Below are positions 36,301-48,300 of a DNA stretch of 64,000 nt, one piece after another. Below the pieces are notes generated by a model that saw only the letters and a list, made by a program, of their open reading frames with translations, made no database searches and was not told the DNA's origin. The DNA is from Chionis minor. Lineage: Eukaryota > Chordata > Aves > Charadriiformes > Chionididae. The stretch's first letter is position 1; every line of letters starts with the position of its first letter. Location of the stretch: assembly GCA_013398295.1 (NCBI GenBank), contig VZSF01000690.1, positions 386,392 to 450,391 of the forward strand, given 5' to 3'. The position numbers and the translations under genes were made by a program.

Positions 36301-39300
36301 TACAGTCTGGCGCTCCGTCCCGCGCCCGGGGCTCTGCCAGCTCCTTGGCCTCGCTCAGCCCCTGCGGCTCGGCGCGGTGGTGCGCCGATTTCCGACTGCC
36401 CCGCCGGGGCTGCTCCTTGGGCGGCGTGGCGCTGCTGGGGACGCTGGGGTTGAGGGAGAGCAGGGGAGTGTTATTGTGCCGCAGCACCAGCATGGCGTTC
36501 CTCCGGGAGAGCTCCTCCCGCAGCGGGTGGCCCTCGGGGATGTCGTGCACGTTGCGCAGGGCCGGGTGGTCTGGGGGCAAGCCGGGATGGAGGCTCAGCG
36601 GGTCACCAGCCAGTAGCCTTTGCCTGTGGAGATTCTCCAGCTCCTTCTGGCGGATGATCTCGGCCGACATCTCCAACCTAAATTGGGAGGAGCAGAGAGG
36701 GAATGTGGAAGGGGGGCTCCGCGAGTAACTCGGTCACCCCCAGCCACGCTGACCCAGAGCTTGCAGGATCAAGGTGTCGCCTCCACACCCGCACGTGGTT
36801 TCCATCGGTCTCACTTGGACACCACTCTGTCGCCTGTGCACAGCTCATCTAACAGCGCCCCACATGACTCTGATGCTTGGAAAGAGAAGGAAAAAACCCA
36901 GTCCAAGCCCAGGCAGGTTAACCCTCTACGCTCCTTACCTTGCCAGGTTTTGCTTTCGTAGCATCTCTTGCTGCCGCGCAAACATCTCTGCTTGTGCCGG
37001 CTGTAGGAACCCGTAACCTGGGGACAGGGAGAACAATAACATGGGGCTATTAATCTCAGTGTTGACTCTCTGTTAACGCAGGGCCAGCTCCCCAGAGGGC
37101 TACCTGAGCAGGAAAGGGCAACTGAGAGCTGCCTTTCTGTTCCAGAGCCCATCTACTCCCTCGCTCCCAAGGCAGCACAGCCCGCTGCTGAGCCACGGGA
37201 CCAGGGAGGCTGGTGGGGATGAAAAGAGAGAGCAGCCAAGGCGACCTGCTCCTGTCGCTGCAAAACAAGGGTGAAGTCAGCACAACAGCTACAGGGAAAC
37301 ACAGAAAACGTGCATGGGCTGTTTGGCTAAAGGACAGCGCATCACAGCCTGCACCTTCCCTCCGCCCAGCTCCCCCGGCTGACTGGAAGCGTTCCTTACG
37401 CACTCACCTGGCGTCTGGCACAGAGCCGAAGGCACCCCAAGGAAAGGGGGTCTCAAGTGGGGGCCCAGGGCAATATGGGGCGCGTTCTGCGGTGAAAGCA
37501 GAGGCGGCGGGTGGGATATCTCCCTGCAAAAAAATCAGAAAATAAATTCACATTGAAAACTTGGAGGCTCCATCCACAGTGCGCAGAGCGCCCTGGCTCA
37601 GGAAGGAACATCCTTTCTGCAGATGACCTGCTTTCTGCACCAGTGGCTCTTCTCAGATAGGAAGATTCACCCATATGCAAAACTTTTAAAAGGGAGAGAA
37701 AAAAGAAAAGAAATAGAACCAGAAGGGGAAGAAAGCAGCCAGGACTCCATAGGTCCCACACACTTTGCTATGTTTGCTTTCCGTTGCCCTTCAGCTGGGC
37801 TGTTCAAAGGGTTGTTGGCTGCCCAAAGACAAGGCTGAAGATGCTGCATCTGCCTGTCCCCCTTTATCAAGCTTGGGTTTCTATCTCATCTACCTTGCAG
37901 CTGAAAAGGCATTCTGTATTTTGGGAGCTGGAGAGTGGGTCTGGGAAGATCTGAAGGCATCACCGGCACGCCTTGCAAAAACATCACTGTCCTAGCTGGG
38001 ACAAGGGGCGATCTTTAATTCCAGAGAGAAAAGCTGTAAGTGAGGCAGAGAAAGACACAGAGAGGAGAGATGGGGAGAGGAATGCAAGCAGGAAGTGCTG
38101 CAGGGCCTGTGGAAAGGAGTTCGACTGGAGAAGGGGTGGGTGATGCTGGCCAGAATGAGCAGAGCAGATGTTAAGGTGCCAAGTAAGCTGGAAGAGGCAG
38201 GTTTGAGGGCTGGGGAAAGAGGACAATGCCAAGAACCAAGGCAGGTAGCGTTCGCTTGCGGGGGGGACGAGTGGGGAGGGGAAAGGGGAAAAAAAAAAAG
38301 GCAGGAAGGGAGTAAGAGCCAAGGTCTCTTCCATTAGTCAAATCCGCCCTGGGAGCCTGCAAGCAAATCTCTGCTTTCCGGCTGCACGTCTCTTAATTCC
38401 TTTTGATGGCCACTTACAACATTATTACCTTCACCAGGGCATCTAGAGGCAAAGCCAAGTGCTGTGCCGTTCATTTTCATTTTACAGTATCTCCCTATAA
38501 AATCTGCTTCAGGAGAGGCTGGAGGGCAAGAGAAAGGGGGTGAGAAGGTGCGTGCGACTTCGCAACAAACCGGCGGTCACACACAACCCCGCTCCCCCCT
38601 GCAGCGGGGGGATGACATGGAGCGTGAGAAGCCCGGCCACCCACGTCCCCATCTCCTGCAGCCGGGAACAGGTTTCCACCACGGCTCCCGAAGAGCCAGA
38701 CAGGGACTCTGGGCACAAGGTGGGCAAGGAAAGGATTCCCGTCTTTTCCCAGGGTAGTTTTCCCCTCACTCTATGCAACACACACTGCAAAACGCTGCCA
38801 CGCATGGATCCACAGCACAGAACAGGATGCGATTCCCCTTTGAAAATTCCTCCTTCTCCCTACCCCTTGCCCATCTGCCTGTCTCTGCCTCCCCCCTTCC
38901 CGTCTGCCTCTACACCCCTTCTCCCCTTCCCCTGGCTGTCTCCCTCTCTCCTTTCCTCCTCCTTCCTCCCCTAGCTCTCCTCTAAACTAATTGCACAGCT
39001 CGCTGTGTCTGGAGGAGAGCCACAGATCGATCCGTCGCTGTTGAAATGTTAATGCTAATCGTATAACCGCTCCGCCAGCACCTCGCACTTCAGTGGCAGC
39101 TCCAATTAATCTCAGGTAACGCAGCGCGCGACCTTCGGCTCAGAGCCGGGGCAGCAGCCAAGCGATGCTCATGTAATTACACCATGAAGTGTGTAATCAC
39201 CTGCCCTAATCCCCGAGGCCTCACAATTAGCCGAGGCCTCGGTCGCTGGGCTGCCAAGTGCTTTGCCACCCCGGACAGCCTGCAGATGAATAACGGACAA

Positions 39301-42300
39301 TTAAAGCGGCATGACGGGGGCTAGGAGGTGTCCGTTCGATCGTAATTAGCTGTAATCATGGGGAGACGAGCCTGGCAGACGTGCTGTTCGTTTTATAAGA
39401 AGCAATTTAGGAAATCAAGTCGCTTTTAACCATTCCATGGCCAGGCACGCAGTGGCCATGCCCTCCCTGCCTTTTATAACTGCAGAAAAGGGGATCCTGT
39501 CCGAGAGGGAACAATGCACAGAAGCCCCAGGTGCAGGCTGCGCACGGAGAGCTCAGAAGGAAATGCTAAAAACAAAGAGACCTTCAGATTTTAGCCAAGA
39601 AGAGAAAAATCTGTGCCCGAAAAGCACACTGTTTGATGGGGATCAGGGCCGGGCACTGGAAAATAAAAGGTTCTCCCTTTGGTGGCGGCCAAATGTTAAT
39701 CAGAGGCTATTTTTATGCCTTAGTGTTGCACTGTAGGACCTAACTTTGATCCCTAAGGAATTCACATCTGCTCAAGACTCTGAAGATCATTCCCTCTGTC
39801 CTCTCATCAGAGCTGTGCAGCTTCCCTGCCTTTCCAGGCCACCATCAAGTTGCACTTTGCACCGGCCAGGGAGTGGTGGGAAGAGGGGGATGAGCTGGGG
39901 AAAGGGGGGGATGGCAGGATGAAGGAATTCCTGTGGGATCTGACCACGCTGCCACACAGACGGCGGAGCACAGCAGCCAGCGGTGGCTTGGAAGGGGCTG
40001 TAGGAAACACATCAGGAGTGACTTGGAATGCGAGAGGTCAGTCGCTGCTTACATTACACAGACAACACGTGCTGGGGATGAGTCCGAAGGTTTAGAAAAT
40101 TCAGGGAAGCTGCATATGGCCAGAGATGAAGGAGTCATCGCACCTCTCCTGCGTCCCCCTCAGCTCAGCGTCAGTCCCCAGCAGCAGGTAACTCAGAAAG
40201 CAAGCAGGCAGGCTCATACGTACTCAGGGGACAAGGGACTCTTCTCCCCGCTGGCAGACCGATATTCCCAGCTCCAGCTGCGGAGCATGAGGAGTGGTGC
40301 CTCACACCACCACAAAGGCCAGACTGGCCTTTCCGCCATCCCACCAAGCCAGCCTCCTGGCCAGGCAGGCACGGAACCTGTTGGAGCCTCCCACGGCTCC
40401 CTTCCAGCCCATCTGCCTGATCCTTGGCGTGGAAACATGGCACAGGAGGGAGGGAGTAGGACCAGGTCACATCCCGGCGCAGAGCTGGGAAGCGCTCCCA
40501 GGCTGCCCAGGACAGATACAGCCAATTGCTTCCAAGCAAGCTCAGTAATGAACTGGCAACCCCAGAGTAAAAAGCCCCAGAGACCTTAACAAAGGCTTTT
40601 AGACAGACGTGCACCAGAACACAAATCCTTGCATCTTTTCTCAGGTACGTATCAGCCTTCAAACCCCNGGGGATTTGCACTGCATGCTGCTAAATTTGAT
40701 ATGTCCTTTAACAGGAGACAAATGGTTCACAAGGCTTAAAAAGTATCGACTTTTCTTTAACAATAAGCACTAATGGCCTTCAAATAATCAATATTTAAAG
40801 TCATTATGGGGTTACACATTATACTGTTAAAACCAAGCCTTTCACTTTAACCCCATCATATCCTCCCGAGCCCACAGCAGTGCTCCCCCCTGGCTCGCTC
40901 CAAGCTCAAAAGGAAGGCTCAGAGCACAGGCTGTGACTGGAGATGCGAGAGGGTCAGGAAATACAGATTGAAACCGGCAAGGCATGGAAATAAATTTAGA
41001 ACGGATGGGAGAGGGGGGGAAAAAAAAAGAATGCATGAAAGCTCCGCTCTCTTCTGCTTTGCATTTGATAGGAAGAGACACTTTAAACCTGAGGTAATAG
41101 GCAAGCAGCACACAGCTCCTTGCTGGTTCGCCATCCGCAGACACTGTCTGTGCCAGGAAGGGGAAAATAAATAAAATGAAAGGGCTTTCTAAAAATGGTG
41201 TTTGGGATTTCCAGGCAGAAAGAGACANCCTTCCTCCTCTTCTTCCACCTCTCAGAGCAAGGGCTGAATTACAGTCCCATACTCTGAGAATGTGAATTTA
41301 GCCCTTGGCAATTACATTTGATAAGCCTTGTCCTTACCTTGCAGAGAGCAATTCTGTGTTACTGCATATTCCTCCCCCCATGCCCACNCCCATCATATCC
41401 TCCCGAGCCCACAGCAGTGCTCCCCCCTGGCTCGCTCCAAGCTCAAAAGGAAGGCTCAGAGCACAGGCTGTGACTGGAGATGCGAGGGGGTCAGGAAATA
41501 CAGATTGAAACCGGCAAGGCATGGAAATAAATTTAGAACGGATGGGAGAGGGGGGGAAAAAAAAAGAATGCATGAAAGCTCCGCTCTCTTCTGCTTTGCA
41601 TTTGATAGGAAGAGACACTTTAAACCTGAGGTAATAGGCAAGCAGCACACAGCTCCTTGCTGGTTCGCCATCCGCAGACACTGTCTGTGCCAGGAAGGGG
41701 AAAATAAATAAAATGAAAGGGCTTTCTAAAAATGGTGTTTGGGATTTCCAGGCAGAAAGAGACACATACTGGCACTGCCCTTCTAGAGCAGCAACGAGGC
41801 CTGGGCACGGAGGGGGTCTGGTTTACGGCTGCCAGGGGAAACCGCTCCCTCAAAATCCAAACTGGTGCTAAAAGCAAATTAGTTAAATCAGGTCAAGCTC
41901 TTTGGCCTTTGCTCTGCGTAACATTCAGCCAGCTGGGATCTGGTGAGGAACCCTCCCAGCGCAAAAAATCGGAGAATAAAGGATACAGCATTCAGAGCAG
42001 AGAGTGGGATGCAAGGCTGGGGTAGGTAAGAGCAGGAGAGAGAGTGTCCAGAGAGGACGGGACAACGCGCTCAAGAAGGCCGGGGTGAAAAGGAAAGCCT
42101 TCGCGATGCAAGGGGGAGGAATTAGGCGGTGAAAGACAAAATGGTAGCAACAGCAGATAGAAAGAACCCAATCCAAAAATCCTTGCTGGGTATTTCAGGC
42201 ACATCTTTGCACAGAAGAAGGCCTCTGACTGGTGCACAATGTTTGTCAGCTCTCTGCAATGGAAGGGCAACGAGGGCATCTTTGAGACCCCGCGGCTCCC

Positions 42301-45300
42301 GCTCCTGGAATGCTCTAGCCGAAGGGCTCGGCTTCCCAGGACCCCAGCAGAGCAGGATGCTGATGGCACCTCGGGCAGGCAGTATTTCCTGCTCCTTGGC
42401 ACTCCTGCCTCGACCCCAGAATCGTCTACAGTCCTGGAAGACAAATTGTGTCCCTAGTGCTTCTCATAGACAGCACCAGGCAGTTGAACGCTCTTACCCC
42501 AGTATCTCCTCAACACCTGCCCTTTCTCTGACTATAACCTGCCTTCTCCCCGTCCTGTGAGGGGGACAGGTTGTCCCACACAGACCCCACGCCATACACA
42601 CATGACTGAGCTCCTAGCAACTCGTCACGCTGAACTGATGCATCATATTTAGCCCACAAGCTTCACCTCACCAACCAAACCATTAAGCAGCTCCTGAGCC
42701 TAGTCCGAGCACCCGCAAGATGCCTTTCATTTGCAGGGAATACAAGTTTTTCCCTAAAGCGGGGTGAACGCAAGCGCTTCCCAGGCTTCACGCAGGCTCT
42801 GCCCTGTGAGCAGTGGTCTGCTCGAAGAGTACCAGCAGGAGCAAGTTCTCCAGCGTGTACCAGGAGATGAACACCTTGGCTAAGAACAGGCCAGGCTAAA
42901 CGACTCCAGCAAAACCAAGCACATTGCCAACAAATTTTGGAGACAGGATCCAAGGAGTGGGATCCAAGCATCTCTGCAGGGCACAGCTACCTGCCGTTTT
43001 CGCAGGAGACACAGCAGTTTGGAGATGGGAAGTACTCCAGGCTGGACTAGTTACAACGACACCTTTTAGTTGTACCCTTTCCTCTTCCAAGTCTTTTTAT
43101 AACACTGAACTCAGCAATCTTTTCAAACAAACGGCCGGGTGCTGGTGCTCTACAATCCAAGTCTGGATCAATCTAAAGAAGCACCTAGGAAACCAAAACC
43201 TTGAAACCAAATGGATTCTCAAGCCTGCAGCTCGAGTCTACTTTTGGCAAGACACGTCAGTTTTACTAAGCCTTTTCGACAGATGAGGAAGCCGGAGCAA
43301 AGAGATGAAGGAACCGCTACTTGGAACCAGGTCCAAGAAAATCCATATTCAGTGTGTATCATCCCTTTCAGAGCCAGTACCCACCTGCCTGCCTTGTGAT
43401 TAGTATCATTAAACCTACCAGCCTGTTTCTGACCAGCAAAGATGGGTTCAGACAAATGTCCAAACATACCTGTCTTCCCAAGCGTTCCCTGGCTCTCATC
43501 ACCCACCTCTTCACACCTGCAAACTGGAAAACTGTGTATATAGTTCCCACTAGCAGGCAAAAGTCTCCGCATTCCTCTCTTTGCAAAAATAGCAGCACTG
43601 CCCTGATAAATAAAACTGGGTCACCAGGACGGGTTTCCCCCCCCTTGCTTTGCCAGACATAATGGCTCAAGTCTGGAGCGGCTAATTATTCTTGCCCACA
43701 AAAGCTGCTGCACTTGAGAGCTGACCTGATCCCTACAGATCTCCCAAAAGGAAGCTGAAATGGAATTTTAACACCATGCCAAACAGTTCACATCCCCCTG
43801 CATCACGCGTTATTACTTCTGCTCCTGGGAAAGGAGATGCCGTAAATCTACCTACCGTTTGCCTACGTACATGAGCCAGCTTCCTCCACCGCCTTCTCCT
43901 CTCTCAGTGCCTACCTGAACCTTTTAAAATTTCTATACCTTCATAATAAAGGGGCACAGAGGCTGTTTTGATTTACCCTGTTGACAAAGACCATGGCAGC
44001 CAAGTACAAAACCCAAGGCTAACAGCAAAGGGGAGAATGGAAGGGAGAAATTAACCCATACAGCGCTTTGCTGTTTCACAATACCTGGCCACAGCTTTTC
44101 CTGGCATACCAAAAAACAGCCCTGGTGCTTTGGCAAAACAGCAAGAAACACTCTGCATGCGACAGCTCCAACCAGGCCATTTCTGAGTGGGAGCAGAGTG
44201 ACAAACACTGACCCTTAGTGACACTCAGGTGGCTGCAGACCTCTGGGGAGAAATAACGATAATGTGAACTAACGTCAAGCAGACTTACAAAGTCATGACT
44301 ATGTGGCATAGTTGTAGCCTCCTGTTTCCCAGCAGGGCTGCCCAGCTCTGCTAACCAAGGATTATCCCACCGGAGAGCCTGGCCATGGAGGCAGAGCCTC
44401 CACACAGAGCCTTCTCACACCCTCCTTGTGGGAGCAGATGGCTGCAGAAGAACCAGGCAGTCTGCTCTGCCATGCCTTGGCGTGGTGGGAGAAGGAAGCA
44501 TGGGATGTGCCCAGCCAGGCTCACCACGGTGACGTTCCACGCCATTTGTCTCAAAGCTCCTTGGAGAACTACTCTTGCCCAGGCATTCAGAGCAGGTCCA
44601 GTACGTACGGTCTGAGGCAGGAGCAGTGTGGGGAAACAAAACCAGGGCCAATAACGTGCTCTGAGCCTTGTTTCAGTCTGTGAACTCTTGGACAGAACCA
44701 AGACTACAAAGTACGTAGCCCGGAGAAAAAGACAGCTTCTTCATTTTGTTCCCACCAGACACAGCCACAGGCTGGTCCTGCTTGGAAGAGAACACCTAGA
44801 CCTTTACGAGTGGGTGCAAATATCCTTGCTCCACGCAACGCACCACATTATATACCGCTCTTTGAACCAAGGTGCTCAAAGGCCTTCCCAAACATTGCGT
44901 ACAACCTGCTTTCAAAATGAGAACCACCGTCACCGTGCAGGAAGAGAAACTTGAGACACAAAGTGACTCCTGCAAACTTAATCCAACGTCCCACAGGTAT
45001 TTCTCTCAGTGTCAAAGGCAGGTTGTGCCTCTACGTGCTCCTTTCCCCCCTCATCTCACCAGGATTTCCCTCTCACTTATGCCAATACAACTCATCATAG
45101 GGTTTCTCGGAGAACTGAATCAAGATGAAAAGTAGTGATCTTTTCCAACCACAACTCCTGGCCTTCAGTCTCCGAAGTCTCTTCAGCTAGCGAGTAACTC
45201 CTCTCTCCCTCCCATAAGTGGGGAGGAACCCCAGCCCTGACTCCAGTACTCTGCTTAAACTGCTGGATAACACCCTCTTCCCAACTGATTTAACGCTTCT

Positions 45301-48300
45301 TGGCCCAGCCCAGCTCCCTCAGCTAGAACACCTGTCTGGCAGTGGCAAGTACCTCTGGATTTGATACATATCTAATTCATTTTCAGTTTGAAAATGTGCA
45401 GCACCTCCCTATAAGCAACCTCCACCCTTCCGTACATGCCTTTTCAGCCAGGCCTCCGGCTGGCCTGGCACTTCTCCAGCCCACACATAGCTGGAGAAAT
45501 TTTCCTGATGACTGGGCTGCACTCAAACTCGTCTATCTCCGCATTCCTCGCAGGTCTGCCTACAATCCACATGGACGGGGTTGGATTTTATGAGGTGGGT
45601 TAGCCAAAGTACACCCCGCAGGAGAAAGGTTTCCCAGGTCTGCCCAGCCCCTGCACGCTGCCAACCCACTGGTCAGAAAGAAGGAAAAACAGACAGGATC
45701 GCCAAGGCTATCAACGTGGGGGGATAACTTTGACCTTGACACATACATACGCATGCTGAAGAACTAATATTGCAGCCTGCTGCCTGCCCCCGCCCCAAGA
45801 TGAAAGCCAAAAAAAGTCGAGATACTAGAGCCTTTCATGCCTTGTCCCGTGATACCCAAAGCCTTTGCATCCCCGTGGCTGCCAGGCCCTCTCCCACCTC
45901 TGCTGTCCTTGTCAGAAATGCAGGCAGCTTTAATTTAATTTCCTTCTGAAGTTCTTGATTGTGGAGGGAATGGCTTATGGCACAGAGCAAGATAAATGAG
46001 CTTGAATTTTTTTTTTNNNNNNNNNNNNNNNNNNNNNNNNNNNNNNNNNNNNNNNNNNNNNNNNNNNNNNNNNNNNNNNNNNNNNNNNNNNNNNNNNNNN
46101 NNNNNNNNNNNNNNNNNNNNNNNNNNNNNNNNNNNNNNNNNNNNNNNNNNNNNNNNNNNNNNNNNNNNNNNNNNNNNNNNNNNNNNNNNNNNNNNNNNNN
46201 NNNNNNNNNNNNNNNNNNNNNNNNNNNNNNNNNNNNNNNNNNNNNNNNNNNNNNNNNNNNNNNNNNNNNNNNNNNNNNNNNNNNNNNNNNNNNNNNNNNN
46301 NNNNNNNNNNNNNNNNNNNNNNNNNNNNNNNNNNNNNNNNNNNNNNNNNNNNNNNNNNNNNNNNNNNNNNNNNNNNNNNNNNNNNNNNNNNNNNNNNNNN
46401 NNNNNNNNNNNNNNNNNNNNNNNNNNNNNNNNNNNNNNNNNNNNNNNNNNNNNNNNNNNNNNNNNNNNNNNNNNNNNNNNNNNNNNNNNNNNNNNNNNNN
46501 NNNNNNNNNNNNNNNNNNNNNNNNNNNNNNNNNNNNNNNNNNNNNNNNNNNNNNNNNNNNNNNNNNNNNNNNNNNNNNNNNNNNGCTGCGCCCCCCGGCC
46601 GGCTCGGCGGGGCGGGCGGGCTGTCAAGCGCCGGGGAGGCGGGGGAAGGGCCGGCCCCGCCGCTCCGCTGCCCCGGGCCGCCCCGGGAACGCACCCGCCG
46701 GAGCGGGCTCTTGGCGGGATCCGCCTCCGCCGCCGAGGGAGTTTGGCAGCGGAGGAAATTGTGCAACTACGGGAGGGGGTGGATTGGTGTTTAATTGCCT
46801 TCCTGTTGGAAGGAGGGAGGGAGGGATGGAGAGAGGGAGGGAAGAAGGGAGGGAGGGAAGGATGGACGGGGTAGGGGGAGGGGAGAAGGAGCCTTTTCCC
46901 GAGCCGCCCGCGGCGGCACCTGCGCCGGCCCCGCCGTGCCNCGGCCCCGCCGTGCCCAGCGGGGAGCGGAGCCGACCCCACCGAGAAGCCACCGAGAAGC
47001 CACCCGCGGCCTCCGGCCCAGGCGCCGGTCCGCTCCCGGGGGCCACAGGCGGGCAGTGCTCTGCACCCCGGACCCCCGGCGGGGCAGCGTCCCCCTCCTC
47101 CCCAAAACCACCACCCAGCGTCTCCCGCTGCGAAGCCATCCCCACACCAGCATCTCCCACTGCGAAGCCATCCCCGCACCAGCATCTCCCACTGCGAAGC
47201 CATCCCCGCACCAGCATCTCCCACTGCGAAGCCATCCCCGCACCAGCATCTCCCACTGCGAAGCCATCCCCGCACCAGCATCTCCCGCGGATGCCCAAAG
47301 CAGGGGCTGGGGGGCCGTTCCCCTGGGTGGCTCCTGCCCTCTCGGCCGGGGGGCACCCACCTTCCCCCACGCACCTGGCCGGGGGGCACCCAGCCCTGCT
47401 ACCAGCGCGCCAGGGGCTGTTTTCTAACCTAAGCGCGCCGAACCCCCCAACCGGGCACCCAGAGCCCGGGGGATGCTGCGGCCCTCGGCGGAGCGAGGGG
47501 TGACGGCTGCACCCACGGGTCCAGACCCGCCTGGCAGAGCTCAGCTGTGCCCCCGAGCAGATGAGGACAGGGTACAGAAAGGGGCCCCTTCCAGCCTTTG
47601 GCACAACAGTCCCATCAGACCTCCGGAAGCAGGTCGGAAAGAAGCGCACCCCTGGTTAAACCTGCACTGACGTGTTACCACGGCAGAACCCTCGGCTGTG
47701 CAATGACAGGTTACAGGCACACATAGTCATTCCAGGGTGGGTGACACCACAGACACGCTGCCCAGGCCAGTGCGGGGTGATGGACAACGCAGGCATGGCC
47801 AGGTACCCCACAGGCACGCGTTAACGGGGACGGCAGCGTGCTCCAAGGGAGAGCAGGGGATGCGAGCACAGCTGGCTTGGTACTGCACCTTAGGGCACAG
47901 CGCAGCTGGACAGACCTAGGAGAAGGTCTGTGGCGTGGACATCCCTACCAGTTGGGCCAACGGAAGCTTTTCCCAGAGTGCCGCCCTCTCGCGGTTAAGG
48001 ATCAGGAGTCCCTCAGTTCCTATACCTATCTGGAAACACCCTAAACACAACTTCTGTCCCACCACAAAACCTCCGCTGCCACGGACGTGACACGCAGGAA
48101 GTGCACACACACAGACGCGCACTTAGAGGAAACCTCCTCCGTAGACTCACTGCGTCCCACCCCGCAAAAGGAAACCAAAACACAGCTGGGGAGAGCAGGA
48201 GAGGAAGATTTATCTTCACGAACACACCCTGGCCAGGATCAACTCACATATTGAGGTTTCAACACGCTCCGCATCCAGCAGCACGTTAGACCCTCTCCCC

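Larger units (their letters stand above)
46585..47600. promoter_or_regulatory. CpG-rich segment (CpG island-like) in SAMD11 intron
   Basis: From the gap to about 47600 the sequence is very GC-rich, with frequent CG dinucleotides in the first 450 bases. Such islands often mark promoters, so an internal SAMD11 promoter is possible. It may also just surround the missing GC-rich exon. No initiation element can be defended. Confidence 0.4.

Noticed and set aside
35978..36728. Plus-strand open frames of 212 and 230 codons
   Set aside because: These are antisense shadows of the GC-rich SAMD11 exon 35974-36677.
45935..47649. Very long open frames (up to about 514 codons) on both strands across 46.0-47.6 kb
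   Set aside because: They run through 568 Ns and the frame-neutral 32-bp minisatellite. No splice borders or family similarity support them.
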